A DNA stretch of 16,875 nt from CAYNOZ01 sp964398955 (GCA_964398955.1 CAYNOZ010000029.1:1-16875); one strand, 5' to 3'. Numbered from the stretch's first letter, positions 1 through 7,974 are shown. Notes: a model not told the origin generated them from the sequence alone. Made by a program: numbers and translations.

Positions 1-83
1 GGTAGTTCACAAGGTTAGTTGCTATAATAAAGTGGTATTAAGTTGGTAGTTTATGATAGTTGATAATATTTTAGAGGGGTATT

Positions 84-1079
84 ATGGATTTTGAAAGAAG
101 AAAAGAATTGGTTTTAAGGAATACTGAAGAAGTTATAACTGAGGAGGAGTTAGATGAAGTTCTTGAAACAAAGGATCATCCGAATACGTATGTTGGTTAT
201 GAGACTTCTGGTCCTCTTCATTTAGGGCATTGGATATCTATTAGAAAGTTGTTAGATTTGCAGAAGGCTGGTTTTAATGTTAAAGTTCTTTTTGCTGATC
301 TTCATACTTATTTGAATAGGAAGGGAGATATTGAGTGGATAGAGAATATGATTGAGTATTGGCAAGCTGTTTTTGAGGCTTTAGGTCTTGATGCTGATTA
401 TATTTTAGGCACTTCCTATGAAGAGAGTAAGGAATATCAGAGAGATTTGCTTAGAATGAGCTTAGAAACTACAATAAATAGAGGAATTAGATCTATGCAG
501 GAGGTAGCGAGGGATATAGATAATGCTACTGTTTCTCAGATTATTTATCCTTTAATGCAGGCTCTTGATATTGAGTACTTGGACTTAGACCTAGCAGTTG
601 GAGGTATAGAGCAAAGAAAGATCCATATGTTAGCTAGGGAAGTTTTACCAAAGGTCGGATACAGGAAACCTACATGTCTTCATCATCCGTTAATGACTTC
701 TTTGACTGGTGGGAATAAGATGAGTAGCAGTGACCCTAAGACAATGTTCCCTTTACATGCTGAACCTGATGTGATTGAAAATAGGATTATGGAAGCGTAT
801 TGTCCGAAAAAAGAAGTGGAGGGTAATCCGATCTTGCAGATAGCTAAGTTCCATGTGTTTGGAGCTGATAATGATCTTGTCGTTGAACGTTCGGAGAAGT
901 ATGGTGGAGATCTTTATTACGAAAAATACGATCAATTAGTAGAAGATTATTCCTCAGGGAACTTACATCCACAGGACTTAAAAAATTCGATTGCGAATCA
1001 TATAATAGAACATCTTAAACCTGTGAGAGATAAATTTGAAGCTGAACCAGAATTATTAGATCCTTTGGATAAAATTTGA
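84..1079 (+). CDS. tyrS: Tyrosyl-tRNA synthetase, archaeal type
   Basis: Class I aminoacyl-tRNA synthetase that charges tRNA-Tyr in the cytoplasm. The Rossmann-fold signatures are present: HLGH at residues 46-49 (HIGH motif) and KMSSS at 212-216 (KMSKS motif). The region around 160-180 (a DIEYL segment, then AVGGIEQRKIHML) matches archaeal TyrRS closely. Y36 and D162 fall where the tyrosine-binding Y32 and D158 of the Methanocaldococcus jannaschii enzyme lie, which favours tyrosine over tryptophan. At 331 aa it is slightly longer than the usual ~306-320 aa. A purine-rich GAGGGG at 74-79 sits close before the ATG. It is followed after 46 nt by aIF1A on the same strand. Family assignment is secure; residue equivalences are from memory of the M. 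jannaschii sequence. Confidence 0.97.
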   Translation: MDFERRKELVLRNTEEVITEEELDEVLETKDHPNTYVGYETSGPLHLGHWISIRKLLDLQKAGFNVKVLFADLHTYLNRKGDIEWIENMIEYWQAVFEALGLDADYILGTSYEESKEYQRDLLRMSLETTINRGIRSMQEVARDIDNATVSQIIYPLMQALDIEYLDLDLAVGGIEQRKIHMLAREVLPKVGYRKPTCLHHPLMTSLTGGNKMSSSDPKTMFPLHAEPDVIENRIMEAYCPKKEVEGNPILQIAKFHVFGADNDLVVERSEKYGGDLYYEKYDQLVEDYSSGNLHPQDLKNSIANHIIEHLKPVRDKFEAEPELLDPLDKI

Positions 1080-1125
1080 TTAAATTTATTATCAATTTTA
1101 ATATAGGAGAATAGGAGGTGATTTT

Positions 1126-1428
1126 TTGTCTGATGAGAAAGAAGTTGTTAGAGTTCCTATGCCTCATGACGATCAAATGTTTGGCATAGTTAAGCGTTCT
1201 TTAGGTAATTATAGAGTTGAAGTAGCTTGTATGGATGGAAATGTTAGAATGGGAAGAATACCTGGTAAAATGAGGAAACGTAATTGGATTAGAGAAGGAG
1301 ATGTTGTTATAGTGAAGCCTTGGGATGTTCAGGGAGACGAAAAATGCGATATAGAGTATAGGTATAGGAACAGTCAAGCTCAGTGGCTCAAGAAGAATGG
1401 ATACTTGGATTTAGATAAATTGAAGTAA
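1126..1428 (+). CDS. eif1A: Translation initiation factor aIF1A
   Basis: OB-fold (S1-like) initiation factor that binds the A site of the small ribosomal subunit during start selection. The 100-aa length is normal for archaeal aIF1A. Family hallmarks are visible: VPMPHDDQMFG near residues 10-20, then GNVRMGRIPGKMRKRNWI and GDVVIVKPWD, with a short C-terminal helix ending in LKKNGYLDLDKLK. The start is TTG at 1126, fixed by an almost ideal Shine-Dalgarno GGAGGTGAT at 1114-1122; the only in-frame ATG lies at residue 12, inside the conserved PMPHD motif. It is followed by two AT-rich inverted repeats and then the KH gene. In Methanocaldococcus a Rio1 kinase gene separates these two genes; here there is none. 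Confidence 0.95.
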   Translation: MSDEKEVVRVPMPHDDQMFGIVKRSLGNYRVEVACMDGNVRMGRIPGKMRKRNWIREGDVVIVKPWDVQGDEKCDIEYRYRNSQAQWLKKNGYLDLDKLK

Positions 1429-1468
1429 AATTAACTTCTATTTAGTTAATTTAATTATTTTTAATTAA
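1429..1468 (+). terminator. Tandem AT-rich inverted repeats after aIF1A, possible terminator
   Basis: Directly after the aIF1A stop there is a perfect 8-bp inverted repeat (AATTAACT 1429-1436 / AGTTAATT 1444-1451, loop of 7). It runs into a second perfect 7-bp inverted repeat (TTAATTA 1451-1457 / TAATTAA 1462-1468, loop TTTT), and a T6 run follows at about 1475-1480. The T runs fit archaeal intrinsic termination. The stems are pure A/T apart from one C-G pair, so they would be weak, and a regulatory role is equally possible. Confidence 0.35.
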
Positions 1469-1504
1469 TGAGAATCTTTTTTGTTAGTTTTTGGAGGGTT
1501 CTAA

Positions 1505-2041
1505 TTGAACAGAGAGAAATATCTTAAAGTCCCTAAAGATAGGATTGCCGTCATAATTGGTGAAGAAGGAGAAGTTCTTCAGAGAATTGAGGATGAAACT
1601 GAGTCCAAAGTAGATTTAGATAGTGATACGGGCGAGGTTTTGATAGAAGGTGAAGATTATTTTGGAGTTAATACGGCTCGGAGCATAGTTAAGGCTATTG
1701 CAAGAGGTTTTTCTCCAAGAAAGGCTTACAAACTGTTTAAAAAGGATTACATGTTAGAAGTTATTAATTTAAAGGATTATTTATCAACAAGTAAAGAAAT
1801 AAAAAGGCAGAAAGGACGAGTTATTGGAAGAGAGGGAAAAACCCGTAGAAAGATAGAGCAAGACACAAAATGTTACTTAGCAATTTATGGAAAAACAATA
1901 TCCATAATAGGGCCTATGGAGAATATGGAAATAGCTAAAAAAGCTGTGGATAAATTATTAGATGGAGCCCCACATGGACATGTATACAGATACTTAGAAG
2001 AGGAAAGAAAGAAAAGGAGGACCGAACCTTGGGCGAAGTAA
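1505..2041 (+). CDS. KH-domain protein, archaeal Dim2/Pno1 (Krr1-like) type
   Basis: RNA-binding protein with two KH domains, of the archaeal family related to eukaryotic Pno1/Dim2, which acts in small-subunit rRNA maturation. The two GxxG loops are visible: G19-E-E-G22 in IIGEEGE and G108-R-E-G111 in VIGREGKT. The C-terminal segment ending HGHVYRYLEEE is typical of this family. Length of 178 aa is normal. The start is TTG at 1505, preceded at good spacing by GGAGGG (1493-1498). Its last 13 nt overlap the start of top6B, so the two are probably translationally coupled. Context (aIF1A, KH, Top6) is a conserved archaeal neighbourhood. Its role in 16S rRNA processing is inferred from eukaryotic homologues. 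Confidence 0.92.
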   Translation: MNREKYLKVPKDRIAVIIGEEGEVLQRIEDETESKVDLDSDTGEVLIEGEDYFGVNTARSIVKAIARGFSPRKAYKLFKKDYMLEVINLKDYLSTSKEIKRQKGRVIGREGKTRRKIEQDTKCYLAIYGKTISIIGPMENMEIAKKAVDKLLDGAPHGHVYRYLEEERKKRRTEPWAK

Positions 2042-3642
2042 GAACTGCAGAAAACATATTCGAAGATTTCAAATCACAGAGCGTAAGCCAATTCTTTAAA
2101 AATAACCAATCGATGCTTGGTTATACTGGAGAGATAAAATCTCTAACGACTGCAGTCCATGAAGCTGTAACAAATGGATTGGATGCGTGTGAAGAAGCAG
2201 GAATTAAACCCGAAATAAGAATAGAAATTGAAAAGCTTGGAAAAAGACATTATAAAGTGATAGTAGAGGATAACGGACCAGGTATACCTGAAGAGTTCAT
2301 ATCAGACGTTTTTGGAAAAATGCTGGCCGGGAGTAAAGGTCATAGAAATGTACAGTCAAGAGGTCAACAAGGTATAGGAATATCTGGAGTAGTAATGTTC
2401 TCACAAGTGAAAACAGGAGAACCAACTAGAATAATAACAAGCACAGGAGAAGATATACTAGAAGCATATCTAGAATTAGACGTTGAAAAGAACAAAGGCA
2501 AAATATCTGAATTAAATAAATTAGATAATGATATAAATTGGCGTGGGACAAGAATAGAGTTCATGGTTAAAGAAGTTCTTTATAACCGTTCCCAGTATGG
2601 AGTTTATGAATATGTGAAGAATACAGCTATAGGAAACCCACACGCTGAATTCGTTTTAATTGAACCGGATGGTAATCTAGCTTTCTTCAATAGAAGCAGT
2701 GAAAAAATTCCTGATCCACCAGATGAGATAAAACCTCATCCAAAAGGAATGGAAACAAATGACTTAGTGGATATGGCAAAGAAAACCGATAGAAGAAAGA
2801 TAACTAGCTTACTAGTTAATGAACTTTCTCGAGTTTCAAGAAGTAAGTTAAAAGATATAGAAGAGAAAGTTGCTGTGGTAATGTATCAAAAAGATGCTGG
2901 AGATGATAGAGAGGTTACTATAAATGATGTCCCCTCAATTTACATTGATGAAGCTAAGGAAATTCTAGATAAAAGTCCTGATGAGTTGAAATGGGCTGAA
3001 GCTGAAAACATTGTGAAGGCTTTCAGGAAGATTGATTTTATAGCTCCTCCAACGGACTGTTTATCTCCAATTGGTGAGGATAGAATTCAAGAGGGTTTGA
3101 AGGAAGTTTTGAATCCTGATTTTGTGGCTACAACTACAAGAAAGCCTGATGTATATAGAGGAGGAATACCTTTCACTGTAGAAGTTGGTATTGCCTATGG
3201 TGGGAGTATAGAGAAAGGATTAAATGTTTTAAGGCAGGCTAATAGAGTTCCATTATTGTTTAATAATGGTTCATGCGCTATTACTGATGCGGTTAATAGT
3301 ATTGATTGGAAAAGATATAATGTGAAGAATCCTGACACTGCTCCTTTGGTTGTATTCGTTGATCTTGTTTCCACTCACGTTCCATATATTTCAGCTGGTA
3401 AGCAGGCAGTAGCAGAGGAAGAAAAAATCTACGATGAGATGAGATATGGTATAATGGAGGTTTCTAGGAAGTTAAAAAGATACTTAGCCGGTATTAAAAG
3501 AAAAGAAAAAAGAAGGAAAAGAAGAAAAACCTTAAAAATGTATATGGGAGAAGTTTCTAAAGCATTAAATGACCTTACAGGGGAAGAAGAATCAGAGATC
3601 AAAGAAAACATCAAAGAATTAATAGAGGAGGAAGAAGAATGA
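2029..3642 (+). CDS. top6B: DNA topoisomerase VI subunit B (ATPase)
   Basis: ATPase subunit of topoisomerase VI, the A2B2 type IIB enzyme that relaxes and decatenates DNA. The GHKL ATP-binding fold is at residues ~30-200: N box with E45, N49 and D52; G1 box D81-N-G-P-G85; G2/lid RGQQGIGISG at 111-120. A middle helical region and a transducer domain follow; NNGSCAITDAVNS with a nearby WK pair carries the expected switch-lysine region. The C-terminus ends in a Lys/Arg-rich stretch then an acidic tail. Length 537 aa matches the family (~530). The start is TTG at 2029, supported by AGGAGG at 2015-2020, which makes a 13-nt overlap with the KH gene. The stop overlaps the ATG of top6A by 4 nt (ATGA). 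Codon choice changes inside the gene: A-rich at both ends, G/T-rich at about 2900-3420. Confidence 0.97.
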   Translation: MGEVRTAENIFEDFKSQSVSQFFKNNQSMLGYTGEIKSLTTAVHEAVTNGLDACEEAGIKPEIRIEIEKLGKRHYKVIVEDNGPGIPEEFISDVFGKMLAGSKGHRNVQSRGQQGIGISGVVMFSQVKTGEPTRIITSTGEDILEAYLELDVEKNKGKISELNKLDNDINWRGTRIEFMVKEVLYNRSQYGVYEYVKNTAIGNPHAEFVLIEPDGNLAFFNRSSEKIPDPPDEIKPHPKGMETNDLVDMAKKTDRRKITSLLVNELSRVSRSKLKDIEEKVAVVMYQKDAGDDREVTINDVPSIYIDEAKEILDKSPDELKWAEAENIVKAFRKIDFIAPPTDCLSPIGEDRIQEGLKEVLNPDFVATTTRKPDVYRGGIPFTVEVGIAYGGSIEKGLNVLRQANRVPLLFNNGSCAITDAVNSIDWKRYNVKNPDTAPLVVFVDLVSTHVPYISAGKQAVAEEEKIYDEMRYGIMEVSRKLKRYLAGIKRKEKRRKRRKTLKMYMGEVSKALNDLTGEEESEIKENIKELIEEEEE

Positions 3643-4790
3643 GCGAAAGCCAGGAAAGTATAGATAATTGGGGATCTGATAGAGATAAAGATCCCGTAAA
3701 AAAATTAGAAGAATTAGGAGAAGAAGTTGTTCAACAATTAGAGAAAGGAAAAAACCCTAATATAGAAATACCAAGTAGAGGACTAAGTAACGTACATTAC
3801 GACGAATCAGATGGAATACTTAAACTAGGAAACAGTACATCAAAAAGATATTTAAAAAATGTCTCACACGCAAGAAAATTCATGCAAACACTCTTAGTAG
3901 CATCATACTCAAAAAAACTAATAAAAGAGGACAGACATGCAGGAATACGTGAACTTTACTACGCCCTAAAACATAACATAGAAGACACAGACAAAAACAC
4001 ATTTGACGACCAAAATGAATCAAATCCAGTAGTAGAAGACCTAGAAAGATCCTTAGACCTTCTAAGAGAAGAACTAAACCTTTCAGCGGATAGAAGAGGA
4101 TACGTATACGGAGACTTGCTAATACAAGACGGAGAAGACGAATTCAACTGTTCAGAACTAGGATTAGGAGGATGGGCAGTACCAGGTAACGTTGAACACA
4201 TAAAGTTCAATAAAATAAAAACCGATTACGCACTCGTAGTGGAAACCGCAGCAATGGCAGACAGATTAATAGAAGAAGACTTCGCCCCAGAAAACAATGC
4301 ACTCATAATAGCAACACAAGGACAACCAGCAAGAGGAATAAGAAGATTAATAAGAAGACTAAGATATGAAGAAGAACTACCAATCTACGTATTTACAGAC
4401 GGAGACCCATACGGATGGTACATATACTCAACCCTAAAACAAGGATCAATAAACCTAGCCTACCTATCACACAAACTAGGAGTCCCAGACGCAAAATTCA
4501 TAGGAATGACAATGGACGACATAGAAGAATACGACTTACACGGAGTAACAGAAAAACTCAAAGGAGAAGAACCAAACAGAAACGGAGAAGGAGCAACAAA
4601 AGACTATAAAAGAATACTAGAAGAAATGGACTACCCATGGTTCGACACACCAGAATGGAAAGACCAACTAGAAAAAGCCCTAGAAAAAGGAGAAAGAATA
4701 GAACAACAAGCATTAGCAAACAAATCCCTAGACTTCGTATCAAACGTATACCTACCAGAAAAAATAAACAATGAAAGATTCCTATCATAA
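3639..4790 (+). CDS. top6A: DNA topoisomerase VI subunit A (Spo11-like)
   Basis: DNA-cleaving subunit of topoisomerase VI, homologous to Spo11. The winged-helix (CAP-like) domain contains the active-site motif RELYYALKH. By alignment with the family motif, the second tyrosine of the pair Y107-Y108 should be the DNA-attacking residue. The Toprim domain follows with the metal-binding glutamate E202 (VVETAAM) and the D254-G-D256 pair in FTDGDPYGW. Length 383 aa is typical. The ATG overlaps the top6B stop, and GAGGAGG at 3625-3631 is the ribosome binding site, so the subunits are co-translated. From about 3850 the coding strand is strikingly A/C-rich with few T, unlike tyrS or aIF1A. The motifs are intact, so this looks like local composition rather than foreign origin. 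Confidence 0.97.
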   Translation: MSESQESIDNWGSDRDKDPVKKLEELGEEVVQQLEKGKNPNIEIPSRGLSNVHYDESDGILKLGNSTSKRYLKNVSHARKFMQTLLVASYSKKLIKEDRHAGIRELYYALKHNIEDTDKNTFDDQNESNPVVEDLERSLDLLREELNLSADRRGYVYGDLLIQDGEDEFNCSELGLGGWAVPGNVEHIKFNKIKTDYALVVETAAMADRLIEEDFAPENNALIIATQGQPARGIRRLIRRLRYEEELPIYVFTDGDPYGWYIYSTLKQGSINLAYLSHKLGVPDAKFIGMTMDDIEEYDLHGVTEKLKGEEPNRNGEGATKDYKRILEEMDYPWFDTPEWKDQLEKALEKGERIEQQALANKSLDFVSNVYLPEKINNERFLS

Positions 4791-4800
4791 AACAACTAAA

Positions 4801-4810
4801 TATATTTATA
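4801..4810 (+). promoter_or_regulatory. TATA box for the TspO-like gene
   Basis: TATATTTATA starts 10 nt after the top6A stop and lies 31-40 nt upstream of the next ATG. An archaeal start site ~25 nt downstream would give a very short leader that still contains the GAGGG ribosome binding site at 4831-4835. The gene therefore probably has its own promoter despite the tight packing. Confidence 0.5.
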
Positions 4811-4840
4811 CTTTTATTTCATCTTTTCAAGAGGGTTCAA

Positions 4841-5323
4841 ATGAATTTTAAACTACCAAAAGTTTTAAAATTAGCAGCAAGCATAATAATCTGCTTATCA
4901 GCAGGAGCAATAGGATCAATATTCACCATTTCACAAGTAAATAGTTGGTACTTAACCCTGAACAAACCCTTCTTCAACCCACCAAGCTGGGTATTCAGCC
5001 CAGTATGGACCACATTATTTATATTAATGGGAATATCCCTCTACATAGTCTGGAATAAAGGAATAGAACGAAGAAATGTTAAAAAAGCATTATACATATT
5101 CGGGATACAACTAATATTGAATGTATCTTGGTCCGCAGTATTCTTTGGAATGGAAAATCTATTAGGAGGGTTAATAGTAATAATCCTATTGTGGATTGCA
5201 ATATTTATAACAATAATAAGATTCAAAAAAATTTCAAAACCAGCTGCATACTTACTAATACCATATATAGCATGGGTAACTTTCGCTGGATTACTAAACT
5301 TAGTAATTTGGATAATAAACTAA
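4841..5323 (+). CDS. tspO: TspO/MBR family membrane protein
   Basis: Five-helix membrane protein of the tryptophan-rich sensory protein / peripheral benzodiazepine receptor family, which binds tetrapyrroles and related ligands. The family signature is clear: W36-Y37 then L-x-K42-P43, the double proline P47-P48, and F-S-P-V-W56 leading into the second helix. N94, W97 and S98 are in the middle, and PYIAWVTFAGLLN is at ~131-143. Hydrophobic segments lie near residues 10-30, 52-72, 83-104, 106-124 and 127-148, matching the fold. Length 160 aa is normal. A TATA box at 4801-4810 and GAGGG at 4831-4835 support the ATG. Members are usually linked to tetrapyrrole or stress responses; no such partner is adjacent here, so the role is not resolved. 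Confidence 0.93.
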   Translation: MNFKLPKVLKLAASIIICLSAGAIGSIFTISQVNSWYLTLNKPFFNPPSWVFSPVWTTLFILMGISLYIVWNKGIERRNVKKALYIFGIQLILNVSWSAVFFGMENLLGGLIVIILLWIAIFITIIRFKKISKPAAYLLIPYIAWVTFAGLLNLVIWIIN

Positions 5324-5367
5324 AATTCTTATAATTATTTATAAACAATTTAAAAGGTGTTTAATGT

Positions 5368-5757
5368 ATGGAAGATGATTTATATTTGATTCTTCTAAAA
5401 AATGAGCAAGAAAAAGAGATAGAGATAGGAAGTTTAGGTGAAATAAGGTTCGAAGACGGTTACTATATCTATGTTGGATCAGCAAGAAATAACATTTCTT
5501 CAAGGCTGAAAAGGCATCTACAAAAAGAAGATAAAAATAAGTATTGGCATATTGATTATTTAAGATCGGAATTAAACTTTAGAGGATTCTTAAGTTTTTC
5601 AAGAAAGGAATATGATTCCGAATGCAGGTTGGTTAGCTATATAGAAAAAGAAACAGGTTTTAAGAAAGTGGTTAAAGGATTTGGATCAAGTGACACTGAA
5701 TGTTATTCTCATTTGTTATTCAATGAAGAAGTAGATAGTATGAAATTTTTAAATTAA
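5368..5757 (+). CDS. DUF123 GIY-YIG domain protein
   Basis: Small stand-alone protein of the DUF123 branch of the GIY-YIG nuclease superfamily, common in archaea and of unproven substrate. The GIY-YIG element appears as G31-Y-Y-I-Y-V-G-S-A-R40. R46 and H50 follow in LKRHL, then WHIDYL at 60-65, E85-C86 in SECRL, and GFGSSDTEC...SHL at 104-116. Those Cys/His residues are the conserved pattern of this family. Length 129 aa is usual. AAAGGTG at 5353-5359 is the ribosome binding site; an earlier ATG at 5364 is out of frame. A TATA-like TTATTTATAA lies at about 5334-5343. Nuclease activity is inferred from the fold. Confidence 0.9.
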   Translation: MEDDLYLILLKNEQEKEIEIGSLGEIRFEDGYYIYVGSARNNISSRLKRHLQKEDKNKYWHIDYLRSELNFRGFLSFSRKEYDSECRLVSYIEKETGFKKVVKGFGSSDTECYSHLLFNEEVDSMKFLN

Positions 5758-5794
5758 GGAAGTTTGATGACTTTTAGAATTTTTTGGTGATTGT

Positions 5795-5998
5795 ATGGGT
5801 AAATTAATTGAGATTATGGGTAGAGGTGAAGTTGAGATAGAATTTGAAAGTAGTTTATCTGCTGAAGAAGTTCTTGATAGATCTGGTTTTTCAATAGAAA
5901 GTGCTGTTTTAAAAGTTAATGGAGATTTAGCTTTGGAGGATGATGAAATAGAAGAAGATGATGAGATATTGGTAGTTCCCGCGATTTCAGGGGGTTAA
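5795..5998 (+). CDS. ThiS/MoaD-like ubiquitin-fold protein (SAMP-like) with C-terminal Gly-Gly
   Basis: A 67-aa beta-grasp protein ending in the diglycine G66-G67, the hallmark of proteins activated by an E1-like enzyme as sulfur carriers (ThiS, MoaD, Urm1) or as archaeal small modifiers (SAMPs). The conserved segments LKVNGDLAL and DDEILVVPAISGG are present. Length is that of SAMP2/Urm1-type proteins. Sequence alone does not say whether it serves tRNA thiolation, cofactor synthesis or protein tagging, and no E1, thiI or moa gene is in the window. GGTGA at 5786-5790 precedes the ATG closely. The gene ends 3 bp before the stop of the convergent radical SAM gene, so their mRNAs must overlap at the 3' ends. 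Confidence 0.9.
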   Translation: MGKLIEIMGRGEVEIEFESSLSAEEVLDRSGFSIESAVLKVNGDLALEDDEIEEDDEILVVPAISGG

Positions 5999-6001
5999 AG
6001 A

Positions 6002-7540
6002 TTAGCTTATTGGTCCGTTTTTCCAGAGCCCGTCTTTGAGTTTTTCGTCATGTTCTTCTTCCCATTCTTCTACTGGAATTGAATGTTTTTCTCTGATTTT
6101 GTCTCCCACTCCTAGTCCGTTGTATGCGCAGAATGGAACCATTCCCTCTGGTGTAGTGTAGTGAATAACGCAGTTTTGGAGTCTGTCTATGTTAATGTTC
6201 CATACGTCTTGGAACCACATTGATCCTAGGAATAGTGATTTGTGATGGAATTTTCCTAAGGCTTCGTAACTTCCTTTGGTTACTATGTTGGTTAGTATTT
6301 CTTTCACTGAGAATCCTTCTGGCGATTTTTCTTCGTCAGCTATTTCTGATATGTTTTTCATTACTTTGGTAGCCATTTTCGCTCTTTTAAATCTTCCTGT
6401 GGTCTCTGATAGGTTTTCTATTAGCTTCATGAACTTTTCTACGTCTAGGAATCTTGTTATTGGTAATAATTCTCCATCTTTATCAAATACGTAAGTTGCT
6501 CCTCCGCATCCTGGGTGTGCGGTGAATTCTACCTGTTTTTCATTTTTCAGGTTTTCAACTAATTTAGAGATCGGGTACACGAAAGGAGTAGGATACCAAT
6601 CCTCCTTTCTTATTTCCCCATTTAAACCTTCTTCAATACTTTTCATTAAGGTAGAGTAATCCACACGTTCTTGCTTTCTGTAATCTTCATCTATATTTTC
6701 TATTCTTCCTGTAAATGCTATTGGTTGGAAATTAACTCCTCTAACAACGTCTATATTTTCTTGAGCAAATCTAATTATGTCCCCAAGCTCATCTACATTA
6801 TCCTTCATAGCCACAGGAACCAAAACAACACTAGTAAACCCTATATCCCTAAAGTTCTGTATAACCTGTTTATGTTGCTCAATCCAAGGATTATTCTCCT
6901 TACTCATTCCATCAAAACTCATATAAACTGTATTAATTGGAGAATTCTTAACTTTTTTACAGTATTCCTTAGATTCAGCTAACTTAATTCCATTAGTATT
7001 TAACTGAATATGGGAGAACCCTTTCTCATCAGCCATCTCCACAATATCGAACAAATCATCTCTAACAGTAGGTTCTCCACCAGTAATCTGTATAGCTTTA
7101 GAAGGAACAGGATCTTCTCTCCTAGCCTGATCCATCATTTCATCAATTTCTTCTAAAGAAGGTTCATAAACATACCCTGAAGCTCCAGCATTCATAAAAC
7201 AGTAAGAACATCTAAGATTACATCTGTTAGTAACTAATAAGTTAGTAAGAACTGATTGAGATTTATGTTCTGAATATAATCCAGTATTGCTAATTTCAAC
7301 ATTCTCCACTCCATTTCCTTCTCTATCATATTTTCTCCATCTTTCATAATCATCTGGATCTTCAAAGAAAATGGATTTAAAACTTCCATGTTCAGGGCAT
7401 TCCTTTTTAATCCAAATTTTGCCCTCTTCTTCTACAATTCTCGCATCTATCTTATTCATTTCCCCGTTCTTGAAACATTCAGGACAAATTGACTTAGTTT
7501 CCTCAAGAATCTTTTCATCAGCAACCATTGTCTCATCCAC
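6002..7540 (-). CDS. tes: Radical SAM enzyme, probable tetraether synthase (Tes/GDGT-MAS, MJ0619-like)
   Basis: Radical SAM enzyme resembling MJ0619-type proteins, shown to join archaeol chains into macrocyclic or tetraether membrane lipids. Residues ~19-51 hold a rubredoxin-like metal site (C19-P-E-C22, C48-P-E-H51). The radical SAM cluster motif is C107-NLR-C111-SY-C114, followed by GGEP at 154-157. Cysteines C345 (HPGCGG), C457 and C471 near the C-terminus fit auxiliary Fe-S clusters. There is no B12-binding domain, which argues against the ring-forming Grs proteins. Length of about 510 aa matches MJ0619. The longest frame begins with GTG at 7540, but ATG at 7528 (508 aa) is better placed behind GGGTGG (7542-7537) and is my preferred start. 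Codons are T/G-ending in the 5' half and A/C-ending in the 3' half. Another radical SAM methylating role, once proposed for MJ0619, is the main alternative. Confidence 0.85.
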   Translation of the reverse strand: MDETMVADEKILEETKSICPECFKNGEMNKIDARIVEEEGKIWIKKECPEHGSFKSIFFEDPDDYERWRKYDREGNGVENVEISNTGLYSEHKSQSVLTNLLVTNRCNLRCSYCFMNAGASGYVYEPSLEEIDEMMDQARREDPVPSKAIQITGGEPTVRDDLFDIVEMADEKGFSHIQLNTNGIKLAESKEYCKKVKNSPINTVYMSFDGMSKENNPWIEQHKQVIQNFRDIGFTSVVLVPVAMKDNVDELGDIIRFAQENIDVVRGVNFQPIAFTGRIENIDEDYRKQERVDYSTLMKSIEEGLNGEIRKEDWYPTPFVYPISKLVENLKNEKQVEFTAHPGCGGATYVFDKDGELLPITRFLDVEKFMKLIENLSETTGRFKRAKMATKVMKNISEIADEEKSPEGFSVKEILTNIVTKGSYEALGKFHHKSLFLGSMWFQDVWNINIDRLQNCVIHYTTPEGMVPFCAYNGLGVGDKIREKHSIPVEEWEEEHDEKLKDGLWKNGPIS

Positions 7541-7884
7541 CCATATATTCTTATTTCAAAGATAATACCTTTTCGTTTATTAAACCTTCTATTAACGCGA
7601 ATTCAGTAAACATTTTTGTACCGTAACACAATAATCAAAATAATTTGAAGAAAAACCCAATAAAACCCAAATAATAACAATATATCATTATTAATACAAC
7701 AAAATTTACTAAAAAAACAAAATCCAAAACCCAAACAAAAATAAATAATCACATAAAGAACTTAAAAACAACTTTAAGACAAATTTAAACAATTTAAAGA
7801 TAGATGATAAAAATTCAATCCAATAAACCTAAAAATAAAATAAATGGAAATCCAAATAAGATAAAATTAAATCATAAAAACCTA

Positions 7885-7915
7885 ACCCTCAATCTTTGAC
7901 ATTTAGATAGAGGGT
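7885..7915. repeat. Imperfect hairpin (11-bp arms, one mismatch)
   Basis: The arms ACCCTCAATCT (7885-7895) and AGATAGAGGGT (7905-7915) are complementary apart from one A/A mismatch, around a 9-nt loop. It has more G/C than its surroundings, which makes chance pairing less likely. It could be part of a structured RNA or a palindromic protein-binding site. Confidence 0.5.
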
Positions 7916-7974
7916 AGATCAAGCTTCCCACTTAACTAGTCCAATTTATTAAATATGATAAAATGACAATTAAT

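Noticed and set aside
4415..4609. Short plus-strand frame inside top6A
   Set aside because: Overlaps the Toprim domain of top6A and has an Arg/Lys/Asn-rich composition typical of a shifted frame.
7651..7757. AAAACCCAA near-repeats as a possible CRISPR or telomere-like array
   Set aside because: The units are short, irregular and without spacers; there is no cas gene in the window.
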